From assembly GCA_016873845.1 (NCBI GenBank), contig VGVX01000014.1, forward strand, positions 1 to 44,746: 44,746 bases of DNA, read 5' to 3'. The notes under the pieces were generated by a model. It saw only the letters and a list, made by a program, of their open reading frames with translations, was not told the origin of the DNA and made no database searches. Of the stretch, positions 33,446-42,347 are shown piece after piece. How positions within the stretch are numbered: position 1 is the stretch's first letter; every line of letters starts with the position of its first letter. Source of the DNA: Ignavibacteria bacterium. Lineage in GTDB: Bacteria > Bacteroidota > Ignavibacteria > Ch128b. The translations under genes and the position numbers were made by a program.

Positions 33446-34335
33446 TGTTTAGTCTCCTTTACATTGAAACTTTTTAAGTCTAAAACAATTTTTTCAACTA
33501 TACCGCCGCGATTAAGCATGAATTCGCATTTTTGACGGTCGTAATCAATTTTAGTTAAGTATCCCAGATAAACGGGATCGCCTTCCATAAGAGTGTAAGA
33601 ATTTCCATTTTTATCCATAATGAATACTCCATCAGGAATGATTGCAAGTAAAGATGCACCTTCAACTTCCAGCAGTTCTTCATAATTAGGGGGAATATCG
33701 GGCGTAATGAGAGGATAAAAGTAGTCAGAAATTTTAAAATATTTTTTATCCGATGCCTCTTCATAATTTAGTGCAAGATTTTTATCGGAAGTAAAGTAGG
33801 AATCTAAATTAATATTAAACAATACTTGGTATAGAATCTCACCAGAACCTTTCGTTAACGTTGAATTTTTCAGATTCACACTTTTGATTTTATAAAGTTT
33901 TTTCGACTTCTCCAATTCATATAATAGCCTAAAAACGTCATTAAAATCTCCCTGTCCGTGTAAAATGAAATGATCAATTGAAGCAGCACCAACCGGCTCT
34001 GTGTTTTCATATTCTATGTCCATCCGTGTATATGGAGTAAAATATTTAGAAATTCTGATCACATCATTATACGTATCAGTCATTGATTCGCGAAATGGGA
34101 TTGCTTTCGTCCTATTGAACAAAATTGAATCAATCCTTTCCGATTCACGGGTTAATGAATCGTATGTAATCGCCAGAGCTTTTGTATCAGTGAATTTTTG
34201 ATTCAACTCATTCAACTGTACATTCTTTGCTTTAAGTGTTTTTGGCTGAGAAATAAATATGTAATAACCCGCACCAAGACCGATTACAAGAAATAATATT
34301 ATCAAAATTATTGTGTTTCTAGTTTCATGACTCAT
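33442..34335 (-). CDS. PilO-PilP fusion, type IV pilus alignment protein
   Basis: 297 residues. Residues 8-28 are a single membrane helix (TIILIILFLVIGLGAGYYIF), followed by a coiled coil (about 32-75) and a PilO-like ferredoxin fold (about 95-185, ASIDHFILHGQGDFNDVFRLLYELEKSKKL). From about residue 215 comes a PilP-like beta domain (LLAIIPDGVFIMDKNGNSYTLMEGDPVYLGYLTKID). In classical systems PilO and PilP are separate, with PilP binding the secretin. Here the next gene is the secretin, overlapping by 4 bp, so a fused alignment protein would connect inner-membrane PilMN to the pore directly. The PilP assignment rests on order and beta pattern, not on a strong motif. Confidence 0.7.
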   Translation of the reverse strand: MSHETRNTIILIILFLVIGLGAGYYIFISQPKTLKAKNVQLNELNQKFTDTKALAITYDSLTRESERIDSILFNRTKAIPFRESMTDTYNDVIRISKYFTPYTRMDIEYENTEPVGAASIDHFILHGQGDFNDVFRLLYELEKSKKLYKIKSVNLKNSTLTKGSGEILYQVLFNINLDSYFTSDKNLALNYEEASDKKYFKISDYFYPLITPDIPPNYEELLEVEGASLLAIIPDGVFIMDKNGNSYTLMEGDPVYLGYLTKIDYDRQKCEFMLNRGGIVEKIVLDLKSFNVKETKQ

Positions 34336-35867
34336 GGCGCTAATCCCCTGTATCCATATTTATCTGGATTCATATTAATTTCGAATTTGTTTACACCACG
34401 TTCTCTAATTTCTTGACTGATTATATTTTTCAAAATGGAGTTCTCTAAATAATCTGAAAAATCTGGAATGATATGCCGATTAATACCAACACCTTGTATA
34501 TTTACGCTTCCATCGGTTGCAGCGATATTTGTGATCCAGATCTTCTTACTTTCAGGATGAAATTCCTGAATCTTTTTCAAAATGTTGGTCCACATCTCTG
34601 CCCCTTGAACAAGTGTATCAAGCGTTTGCTGAATTTGAAGTCCAGATTCTATTCTCCATTGAAGCTGTTCCACACGGCTGACCATCTCAGCGTTCTCTGT
34701 AATCACTAATTGCTTGTTATCAATTTGCGATTGAACATTTGCAATCTCTTTATTATTTCCAACAAACCTTTGAGTGAAGAAAACCACCATCAAAAATATT
34801 AGAGCAAGAAGTGCATATCCAAGTGTACCAAGTTTAAATACTCGCTGTGATTCTCTAACAGATTCAGGAAGTAAATTAATTTTTGGCAGAGCCTTTGTGT
34901 CAGGCTTGAGATAATTCAGAACAGGCAGAATAGCTAATGTATAGACAGGAATCTGAGTTCTTTTTTCCTCACTGAGTCTCGTCAGATCCCATCCGTTAAA
35001 TTGAAGTATCTCAATATCAGATAGTGGAAAGCTGCCATAAAAAGTCAGTTGTATAGTCGACTCAATTACTTCACCACATAAAAAGATTTTATGCAATTCA
35101 GCAATTTGAGCCATATCCATCTCTAAGGATATTTTACTTATAATTGTGTCGTGAAATCCATGAGTCTGAATTCCCACGCTGAGGTAATCAGACATGTGCT
35201 TAATCTTGTTATCCTGAATGAATATTAATCTCGAAGATTCAACACCGACATAGGCAATGAGATAAGTTTTCCCTTTTTCAAGATGATATTTTTTCAATAC
35301 ATGATCGGCGAGTAATGCATCGGCACTTGTGATGTACGGAATTTTTAAGTTCTTTACGTTAAAACTTGCAGCAATATCATCAAGATGCTTAAGAACAGGG
35401 AAATATTCATTCGTATAAATGGAAAGTATGTTCCCATCTCCAAAATCAACAGAATTGATATTTTCAACAGATGCAGAAGATTTCTGTGACTCAAGCCATT
35501 TCTCGAGCATCAATTTTTTTAGATTTTTAGCATTTAGCTTTTCTACATTGGATAGTAGATGGTACGAAACATGCGGTTCGCTAACACTCGGGATGAATAC
35601 CAAATCTTTAATTCGATACCTAGATAAAGAACCAACTAAAGGATTCTCTGATTTATCTTCAAGCTTGCTTTCGTCCTCAGTGAGAAGAATTGCAGAGTCA
35701 TCAACAACGAATCCTTCTTCATTTGTTTCTGCCTTAAATTCAAAATCTCTAAGCCCCGCACCGCCAAAAGAAAACAGTTCTAAAATCGATAGCTTAGCCC
35801 CCGATTTCTCAAGAATGGCGACTTTTGTCTCGGGTCCATCAACAAAAATTCCAACGATTTTTTTCAT
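34332..35867 (-). CDS. PilM-PilN fusion, type IV pilus assembly protein
   Basis: 511 residues. Residues about 1-320 are an actin-like fold of the PilM/GspL type (IVGIFVDGPETKVAILE ... LIAYVGVESSRLIFIQDNKI), with a PilM-type C-terminal lobe ending in LAILPVLNYLKP. A conserved-looking segment ALPKINLLPESVRESQR, the PilN N-terminal motif that normally binds PilM, comes next. A membrane helix (about 346-368) and a coiled coil plus PilN fold (about 375-511, NIQGVGINRHIIPDFSDYLE) complete the protein. PilM and PilN are usually two proteins; GspL in type II secretion is a natural fusion of similar parts. Genes overlap on both sides by 1-4 bp. Confidence 0.8.
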   Translation of the reverse strand: MKKIVGIFVDGPETKVAILEKSGAKLSILELFSFGGAGLRDFEFKAETNEEGFVVDDSAILLTEDESKLEDKSENPLVGSLSRYRIKDLVFIPSVSEPHVSYHLLSNVEKLNAKNLKKLMLEKWLESQKSSASVENINSVDFGDGNILSIYTNEYFPVLKHLDDIAASFNVKNLKIPYITSADALLADHVLKKYHLEKGKTYLIAYVGVESSRLIFIQDNKIKHMSDYLSVGIQTHGFHDTIISKISLEMDMAQIAELHKIFLCGEVIESTIQLTFYGSFPLSDIEILQFNGWDLTRLSEEKRTQIPVYTLAILPVLNYLKPDTKALPKINLLPESVRESQRVFKLGTLGYALLALIFLMVVFFTQRFVGNNKEIANVQSQIDNKQLVITENAEMVSRVEQLQWRIESGLQIQQTLDTLVQGAEMWTNILKKIQEFHPESKKIWITNIAATDGSVNIQGVGINRHIIPDFSDYLENSILKNIISQEIRERGVNKFEINMNPDKYGYRGLAP

Positions 35868-37135
35868 TACATTTTACTCGCTAATAATTGTTGAATTCTC
35901 GTTTTTTGATTTGCATAAGATATTGCGGTTTCATAAGTAATTCGTCTCTGGCGGTATAACCGAGTTAAATCCTGCTCCATCGTGATCATTCCATGCTCAT
36001 TCCCCTGGTGAATCATCTGATAGATCTCAGTTGTATTATTATTTCTAATTGCTGATTTAACAGATGACGTTACAACTAAAACCTCTTTAGCCAGTGCACG
36101 TTTCCCATCAACAGTAGGAACCAGTTTTTGGGATACTATGCAGCGAAGTACGTCTGCCAATCGGACACGCACTCTCTCTTGCTCATTTACTTCTATCTCT
36201 CCAATTATTCTATCAAGTGTTTCAACGGCAGAAGAAGTATGCAATGTTGAAAAAACTTTGTGACCGCTATCGGTAACATCAAGGGCAGCTACTATTGTGT
36301 CGTTATCGCGAAGCTCGCCGATAACAATAATGTCTGGATCCTGCCTTAATGCTTGAATGGTGCCTTCTTTAAATGAAAGTACATCACGTCCAACTTCTCG
36401 ATGCCTTACTATACATTTGTCTGATTTGTGAATATATTCGATAGGTGAACTGATTATTATTATATGTCCGTTGGATGCATGGTTATTCTCATCAATTATT
36501 GAATCCAGCGTAGAAGATTTTCCCGAGCCGGTGATTCCAGTGACTAAAATCATTCCCTCTTTCAAAAAATTGATGTTCATGAGTTTTGCGACACTCGGAT
36601 GTAACTCCAAGGCACTGAAAGGTCTAATCGTTGCAAGAATTGCACGAACATTTAATGACAATTCATCAATTTCAAAGTATGAATCTGCTCGATATCGATA
36701 TTCTCTTAAAAATGGTTTCTCTTCCCGTATATCAATTGAAAAATCTAGATTTCTGTATTGCAGCAGAAGTTCGGTCTGCTTTTCAGTAAGTACGTTGAGA
36801 ATAAAAACATTCATTTCTGTGTTTGTGAATTCTGGCAGATGACCCATGGGCTTTTTATTCCCGTGTATTCTCATCCAAAACTTGTTTAATCCTCCAGCTC
36901 CTCCAAAATCCAAATCGGATGCTTCAACTCTATGCATATCAAAAAGAATCGACTCGACAAATTTCCTAAGCGCAGCCCTCTTTACTAGGTTCATCTCCTC
37001 AAGGAAATTTCTACAAAATAAGATTTTTTCCACACCACGGACCTCTTTCGGCACGTTTTCATTCAAATTGGAGATAATCTCTCGAACGTCCTTTACTAAT
37101 ATTTCAAATTCTTTTGTATTCGTTTCTATGAACAT
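35867..37135 (-). CDS. pilT: PilT-like twitching/retraction ATPase
   Basis: 422 residues. Walker A GITGSGKSST at 200-209, an Asp box IIIISSPIEYIHK, Walker B DPDIIVIGELRD and His box STLHTSSAVETLDRI identify a secretion/pilus ATPase. A C-terminal SAIRNNNTTEIYQMI segment corresponds to the AIRNLIRE motif of PilT retraction ATPases. There is a longer than usual N-terminal region (about 70 residues before the PAS-like domain). It starts one base after the PilB stop and overlaps the PilM-PilN gene. It powers retraction; a PilU-type accessory role is an alternative. Confidence 0.87.
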   Translation of the reverse strand: MFIETNTKEFEILVKDVREIISNLNENVPKEVRGVEKILFCRNFLEEMNLVKRAALRKFVESILFDMHRVEASDLDFGGAGGLNKFWMRIHGNKKPMGHLPEFTNTEMNVFILNVLTEKQTELLLQYRNLDFSIDIREEKPFLREYRYRADSYFEIDELSLNVRAILATIRPFSALELHPSVAKLMNINFLKEGMILVTGITGSGKSSTLDSIIDENNHASNGHIIIISSPIEYIHKSDKCIVRHREVGRDVLSFKEGTIQALRQDPDIIVIGELRDNDTIVAALDVTDSGHKVFSTLHTSSAVETLDRIIGEIEVNEQERVRVRLADVLRCIVSQKLVPTVDGKRALAKEVLVVTSSVKSAIRNNNTTEIYQMIHQGNEHGMITMEQDLTRLYRQRRITYETAISYANQKTRIQQLLASKM

Positions 37136-37136
37136 A

Positions 37137-38930
37137 CTATTCTTCCGTTGTTGAAGATACCACCTCTTCTAAAGTAGTTAAACCATTCTGTACACGAATA
37201 AATCCTGATTCACGGAGCGTTAACATATTGTCTTTCTTCGCCTGAATACGCAATGCTTCTTCATCAATATCGGAACCTGCATTAACAATCAATTTGCGTA
37301 TATCTTTCGAAAAATAGAGAGCCTCGTGAATTGCCATTCTTCCCTTGTAACCGGTATTTGAACAAATAGGACAACCGACTGCTTCATAGAAGTTTGTTTC
37401 TTCAACTTGTTGTTTTGTCATACCAGCGGCTTTCGCAAGTTCCTTATCAAAACTCTTTGCTGGTTTTTTGCAGTTTTCACAGAGCTTCCTGATCAATCTT
37501 TGTGCTACTATAATATTTATTGCATAGGCCAAGAGGAATGGTTCAATTCCCATTTTAAAAAGACGGGAGACCGCGCTTGGGGCATCATTTGTGTGAAGAG
37601 TTGAAAAGGTGAGGTGACCGGTATTGGCTAATTTGATTGCGATCTCCGCCGTCTCTTTATCTCTCATTTCTCCTACCAGGACGATATCAGGATCATGCCG
37701 TAGAATTGATCTGATCGCCTGTTCAAAATTCATTTTTGGTCCGATTTTTAATTGCCTCGCACCACGAATTACATACTCAACAGGATCTTCAACAGTTAAA
37801 ACGTTTACTGTTGGATCTATTACTTGATAAAGCGCGGCAATAAGTGTTGTGCTTTTTCCAGAACCAGTCGGTCCGGTCATAATAACCATCCCTTGTGGTT
37901 TACTTATTGACCTCATGAAGAAGTCATTCGCAACTCCATCGAAACCAAGCTTTTTAATATCAGTTATAACTTTTCTATCGTCAAGAATTCTAATTACGCA
38001 GGATTCAAACTTCGTGCTCAACTCGGTTCCAACCATCGGAAGAATTGAAACTCTAAACCGAATGATTGTACCATCAATATTTCTCTGGATGAATCCATCT
38101 TGGGCAGATTCTCTCTCGAAACGATCTAAACCTCTCGACCTATCTTTGACTACTGATAATACCGCTTCAGGATATGTGTTTTCTTGCACATGCCAAAGTG
38201 AAAGATTGCCATCAACACGGAAGTGAATTTCCGTCTTCATCCCTGATTTTGGGACAAAATGAATATCACTTACACCTTTTCTGACACCTTCAACTAAAGA
38301 GGCTTCTATCAGATTGATCAATGCACTTTTGGATATCTCTGCTTCAAGTGCGGCTTCATCGATTCCTTCTTCTTGAGCCTGTTCAACCGCAATTTCTTCA
38401 GAAACTTCTTCAAACATTCTCAAGAATGGATTATCGGGAGGAATAACTTTATTTATTACGTCGTCATAATCTTTTTTTGTGATGAAAATAATTTCGTACT
38501 TGCGTGCTCCAAAACCAGCAGCGATTTGCGAAATGTACCTGTTCGTTGGATCAGTCGATGCAATGATCAGCTTATCCTTCATTTTTGGATCAAAGGATAT
38601 CGGAATAATTCTATTTTCAAGACAATATGCTTTCGAGGAATCCGGTAATTTATCCATTAGCTTTTTGATAAATTCAAGTTCCTTATCAGCTAACGGATAG
38701 GAATGTGTACTGAATATTTTGAAAGCATAAATATTTGCAACTTCATGAAAAATCTGATCGTGATCGAACTGAAAATCTTGAACAAGAATTTGAGCAAGAT
38801 TTCGCCGAGGGACAGATTTGTCATTGCGTTTTGTTTGGAGCGCTTTTTCTAATGTCGGAAGATCAATCAATCCTTTCCGCAGCAGCCAAAAACCAATTTT
38901 ATCAGTTTGCTCTAAAGTCTCGATGCTCAT
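37137..38930 (-). CDS. pilB: PilB/GspE-type pilus extension ATPase
   Basis: 597 residues. N-terminal GspE-N domains (about 1-160) precede the ATPase core. Walker A GPTGSGKSTT lies near residue 352, followed by LTVEDPVEYVIRGARQ (Asp box), DPDIVLVGEMRDKETAE (Walker B) and STLHTNDAPSAVSRL (His box). A tetracysteine zinc motif CENC...CPIC follows, as in PilB and GspE. It drives addition of pilin subunits at the inner membrane with the PilC platform encoded 2 bp upstream. Length is within the family range (about 560-600). Confidence 0.93.
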   Translation of the reverse strand: MSIETLEQTDKIGFWLLRKGLIDLPTLEKALQTKRNDKSVPRRNLAQILVQDFQFDHDQIFHEVANIYAFKIFSTHSYPLADKELEFIKKLMDKLPDSSKAYCLENRIIPISFDPKMKDKLIIASTDPTNRYISQIAAGFGARKYEIIFITKKDYDDVINKVIPPDNPFLRMFEEVSEEIAVEQAQEEGIDEAALEAEISKSALINLIEASLVEGVRKGVSDIHFVPKSGMKTEIHFRVDGNLSLWHVQENTYPEAVLSVVKDRSRGLDRFERESAQDGFIQRNIDGTIIRFRVSILPMVGTELSTKFESCVIRILDDRKVITDIKKLGFDGVANDFFMRSISKPQGMVIMTGPTGSGKSTTLIAALYQVIDPTVNVLTVEDPVEYVIRGARQLKIGPKMNFEQAIRSILRHDPDIVLVGEMRDKETAEIAIKLANTGHLTFSTLHTNDAPSAVSRLFKMGIEPFLLAYAINIIVAQRLIRKLCENCKKPAKSFDKELAKAAGMTKQQVEETNFYEAVGCPICSNTGYKGRMAIHEALYFSKDIRKLIVNAGSDIDEEALRIQAKKDNMLTLRESGFIRVQNGLTTLEEVVSSTTEE

Positions 38931-38932
38931 CG

Positions 38933-40306
38933 TTAGAATAGTCCCGTTATAAAGTTGATAAATTGAACTCCTGGGGTCTTCGGGCGAATTGTTGCTGTTT
39001 CAGCGGAAACAACTGTCAACGCTGTAATTACTACCATAATTATCATGGCAATTACCAATTGAATTCCCTCAATTAAATATTTCAGTTTATGAGTTGTTTC
39101 GCTTTCATAATAATTCGCAATCTGAAGTGCCGAATTTTTTACGGTGCCCGTTTCTTCACCCGAGTGAAATCTTGACAAAGCAGTTTTTGAAAAAACTCCA
39201 GATGCTTCAAAAGCATCAGTCAGGCCCTTCCCTTCTTTGATCATCAAAGGGATCGCAACATTTTTTATTCGATCTTCGAAATATTTATTCCCTGATGCCT
39301 CGGCTGCAATTTTTATTGGTTCGATATTTTCTGCTGATCCCGTATATAAAGAATAAAACACACGGCAAAAAATTTCAATTACTGTTTTGTGAACCAAATT
39401 TCCAATGATCGGCATTTTAATCATGTAACGATGAAGAACTATTTTCCCCTGATGAGTCGAACTATAATAGAACAATCCAATTGCAGGAAGGAGGAATGCT
39501 AAAAATAGATAGAGATAATTATCTTGAATAAAGTAGCTAAGATCCAGTGTTGCAGCGGTCATTGGAGGTAATTCGATGCCAAAATTCAGAAATAATTCGG
39601 CAGTAGCTGGAAAAACTTCGGCAATATAATAGAGGCAGGTCAAGATCAAAACTACTATTGTGATGGTTGGTGTCAACATAGCACTTTTTAAATTCTTTCT
39701 AAATTCCTGCTGCCTCTCAAGAAATTTTGCTGTGGCTGTATAAACTTCAGCCATATTACCGCTCTTCGAAGCCAGACCCAGCATGTAGCAGGTAAAATTG
39801 CCAAATACATTTTCGTACCGCCTAAAAACTTTTTCACTGTCTTCACCTTTTTTCAAATCATTGTTGATTTCCCTCAATGATTCACGTAAACTTTTATTTG
39901 TCACGTCATTGATCATTAATTGAAGAATTTCACCATAAGAAAGCTTTCCGTTTAATAGGTCTGCGCTGATTCTTACAAACGAAACTATATCCGAAGTAGG
40001 CGGTTTCATTTGGAAATCGAAAAGTTTCTTTCTAACGTATATTACCTGATACCCAAGTTTTAATAATGCCTCTTCAACTTCCTTCCGTGTATATGCTTTC
40101 TGTTCACCGTAGATAGGTTTTGGAGTGCCGGATTTTTTAACCTTGTAGAAAAAACCAGATTTTTTCTTAATACCCTTGATTACAAGCTTATTCCGTGTAG
40201 CTACTTCCTTGACTTTTTTCTTAGCTGTAAATATGTTGTTACTGTAAATTATTCCAGCTACGTTTTTACCAGAAGTTGTAATAGCATTAAATCTATATTC
40301 AGCCAT
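38933..40306 (-). CDS. pilC: PilC/GspF-type inner-membrane platform protein
   Basis: 457 residues, slightly longer than usual because of an N-terminal extension (residues 1-85, YRFNAITTSGKNVAGIIYSN, with a second KxVEEALLKLGYQVIYVRKK unit). Two T2SSF domains follow (about 105-225 and 310-440), each with a hydrophobic helix. Motifs such as FVRISADLLNGKLSYGEILQ and FSKTALSRFHSGEETGTVKNSALQIANYYE are the typical paired repeats. It forms the membrane platform rotated by PilB. It starts 16 bp after the upstream pilin gene and leads directly into pilB. Confidence 0.9.
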   Translation of the reverse strand: MAEYRFNAITTSGKNVAGIIYSNNIFTAKKKVKEVATRNKLVIKGIKKKSGFFYKVKKSGTPKPIYGEQKAYTRKEVEEALLKLGYQVIYVRKKLFDFQMKPPTSDIVSFVRISADLLNGKLSYGEILQLMINDVTNKSLRESLREINNDLKKGEDSEKVFRRYENVFGNFTCYMLGLASKSGNMAEVYTATAKFLERQQEFRKNLKSAMLTPTITIVVLILTCLYYIAEVFPATAELFLNFGIELPPMTAATLDLSYFIQDNYLYLFLAFLLPAIGLFYYSSTHQGKIVLHRYMIKMPIIGNLVHKTVIEIFCRVFYSLYTGSAENIEPIKIAAEASGNKYFEDRIKNVAIPLMIKEGKGLTDAFEASGVFSKTALSRFHSGEETGTVKNSALQIANYYESETTHKLKYLIEGIQLVIAMIIMVVITALTVVSAETATIRPKTPGVQFINFITGLF

Positions 40307-40322
40307 TATTCACACAAATTCA

Positions 40323-40706
40323 TCAGTTGTTAATTGTAACAATAATTCCCGCAGTTGTAACTACTGCAGTAGCTTTTACTTTAGCCGAACCATCATTCCC
40401 AGTTTCATTCCCAGTTCCGATTATCGTTACGGTTTGCGCGGCTACAGTCGCAGTAAACGTTCCATTACCGGTTGTATCGATATTAACTGGGATTGTCCAT
40501 CCAGTGAAAGTATTCCCACCTCCTCCCATTCCGGTTGGAGTGCGATAATATTGGTGTGCAAAATTAGCCAATGTATTAAGATCTGAAATTAATCCATCTC
40601 GATTCGCACTCTGAGCGCTTGTAGTTGCAATGTTAATTCCTACAACGATTGCGATTCCAACTATTATCACTCCGAGCACAATTAATAACAGTTGCTGTTG
40701 ACCCAT
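40323..40706 (-). CDS. Pilin-like protein, copy 1 (first gene of pilus machinery operon)
   Basis: 127 residues. The start is fixed by AAAGGAGTTCCGAA just upstream and by an in-frame stop a few codons before. The N-terminus MGQQQLLLIVLGVIIVGIAIV is a hydrophobic helix preceded by only Met-Gly; if the prepilin peptidase cuts after Gly2, the mature protein begins QQQLL and has no Glu at position 5. A helix continues (SAQSANRDGLISDLNTLANFAHQYY), then a Gly-rich loop (PTGMGGGGNTF) and a small beta domain. It is 85 percent identical by my hand count (19 differences) to the neighbouring copy 2. Its gene leads into pilC with a 16-bp gap, so it is transcribed with the machine genes. Confidence 0.8.
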   Translation of the reverse strand: MGQQQLLLIVLGVIIVGIAIVVGINIATTSAQSANRDGLISDLNTLANFAHQYYRTPTGMGGGGNTFTGWTIPVNIDTTGNGTFTATVAAQTVTIIGTGNETGNDGSAKVKATAVVTTAGIIVTINN

Positions 40707-41007
40707 TTTCGGAACTCCTTTTTACTTTTCAGTAATAATAAATTATCACCAACACTCAGTCTTTTCATAAAAGAAACTGTTATAATATAATCAGTTATAA
40801 CAATTAATTAAAGACATTTCCTAAATGCAATTATATAAAAATTTATATCATTGTCCAGTAAAAAATTTAGAAATTTTTCTTATTAAACTACCCCACCACA
40901 GTGAAAGCTTCCTTCCCATTTTAAGCATGAAATAAATAAAGCCCTAAAAATGAAAAAGCCCCTGATAACAATAACAGAGGCTTCGCTTCTTTGTAAATCT
41001 ATAAAAG
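40707..41007. other. Gap between the two pilin genes
   Basis: 301 bp without a gene. It holds the copy 2 terminator (40956-40983) and the expected promoter of the pilC-pilB operon. A direct repeat GTTATAA occurs at 40779-40785 and 40794-40800 (15-bp spacing), a possible regulator site. Confidence 0.5.
40956..40983 (-). terminator. Terminator after pilin copy 2
   Basis: Read on the minus strand: AAGCCTCTG, a 10-base loop, CAGGGGCTT (nine pairs, one of them G-U), then TTTCATTTTT. It starts 24 bp after the stop of the pilin at 41008, so copy 2 can make a short abundant transcript. Confidence 0.8.
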
Positions 41008-41391
41008 CTAATTATTAATCGTTACTGTAATTCCTGTAGGAGTGACTATTGCAGTAGCTTTAACTTTAGCCGAACCATCATTACCGGTTTCAGTTCCAGT
41101 TCCAACTATTGTAACTGTTTGTGCTGCAACTGTTGCTGCGAATGTTCCATTTCCTGTTGTGTCAATTGCCGGAGGTATTGTCCATCCTGTAAATGTATTA
41201 TTACCTCCACCCATTCCAGTCGGTTTACGGTAATATTGCTGTGCGTAATTTCCGATAGTATTTAAATCGGCAATCACTGCGTCACGGTTCGAACTCTGTG
41301 CACTCGTTGTTGCAATGTTAATCCCAACAACAATTGCAATTCCAACTATAATAACACCGAGCACGATTAATAAAAGTTGTTGTTGTCCCAT
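41008..41391 (-). CDS. Pilin-like protein, copy 2
   Basis: 127 residues, same length as copy 1 and identical for the first 33 residues. AAGGAG lies 8 bases before the ATG. As in copy 1 the leader is only Met-Gly and the mature helix has no Glu5. Differences concentrate in residues 34-60 and the last 20. The gene has its own terminator, unlike copy 1, so it is probably the highly expressed major subunit, with copy 1 a minor or alternative form. This inference comes from layout only. Its upstream gap (154 bp) is shared with the divergent DUF547 gene. Confidence 0.8.
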   Translation of the reverse strand: MGQQQLLLIVLGVIIVGIAIVVGINIATTSAQSSNRDAVIADLNTIGNYAQQYYRKPTGMGGGNNTFTGWTIPPAIDTTGNGTFAATVAAQTVTIVGTGTETGNDGSAKVKATAIVTPTGITVTINN

Positions 41392-41545
41392 TTATTTTCT
41401 CCTTCTAATGCTTTTTGTTAATTATTATAAAAAGTTTTATTAAATAGTTATTAGTCATAATCGTTTCTCTTCACTAATGTTATAAAAATAATATTCAAAA
41501 TCAACAAAAAAATATTATTTTAAATTAAAACGAGGTTAAAATGAT

Positions 41546-42277
41546 ATGAGACAAATCAGAGCGTTTATTCCAAAAGTTACTTTTTTTTGTATAATTCTAT
41601 TGAACAGTCTACTGGCACAAAATTTTAGTCATTTTGTTTTTAGTGAGATGCTACGTATTAGTACATACAAGGGAAAAATCGATTACAATCGTTTCTTAAA
41701 TAATACTAAATTTGATCAATATCTTAAATCTTTGTCTAATTTCAATTTAAGCAAATTGGAAAGTGAGGATGAAAAGTTAGCCTTCTTTATTAATGCTTAT
41801 AATGCACATGTAATAAAAAATGTCGTGTCGGACATTGGGATTAAAAACGTTAATAAGAACTTTTTTACTGTCCATAGATTTGTAGTAGCCGGGATGGAAT
41901 TCAATTTAGAGAGTCTTAATGATTTTATTTCATCAGAATTTCAAAATCCGTTAGTACATTTTGCCTTGATTGGAGCGGCAAATGGATTTCCATATATCAA
42001 TGACCGCGCCTATGAATCGAATTCTTTGAATAAATTTCTTGAGCTAAATTTTAAAAATTTTATACAAGATACACTAAAAAACAGATTAGATAGAAAAACT
42101 AAAACTTATTTTTTATCTGAATTATTTAAATGGTACAAAGATGATTTTGAAAGTGAAGCGGGATCAATTATCAATTTTATTTTACCTTATCTTCCTATCA
42201 ATGATAGAAGCTTCCTTAAATTAAACAAAGTTGAAATGAAATTTACTCCTTTTGATTGGACATTAAATAAAAAATAA
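41546..42277 (+). CDS. DUF547 family exported protein
   Basis: 243 residues with an N-terminal signal peptide (about 1-24, ending SLLAQ). The DUF547 core is present: KIDYNRFLNN, KLAFFINAYNAHVIKNVV, FVVAGMEFNLESLNDF, PLVHFALIGAANGFPYI, FLSELFKWYKDDF. In relatives known to me the HFAL segment is followed by cysteines (CxxxxCP); here Gly and Gly-Phe-Pro occur instead. The function of the domain is not established. It is the only plus-strand gene inside the pilus locus, between copy 2 pilin and the minor pilins, and may be unrelated to pilus assembly. Confidence 0.85.
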   Translation: MRQIRAFIPKVTFFCIILLNSLLAQNFSHFVFSEMLRISTYKGKIDYNRFLNNTKFDQYLKSLSNFNLSKLESEDEKLAFFINAYNAHVIKNVVSDIGIKNVNKNFFTVHRFVVAGMEFNLESLNDFISSEFQNPLVHFALIGAANGFPYINDRAYESNSLNKFLELNFKNFIQDTLKNRLDRKTKTYFLSELFKWYKDDFESEAGSIINFILPYLPINDRSFLKLNKVEMKFTPFDWTLNKK

Positions 42278-42347
42278 TTCTATTAATTCTTCTAAGTCCC
42301 AAAAAATATTTAACAAATAGGATCCTTAAGAGTCACATTAAGTATAT

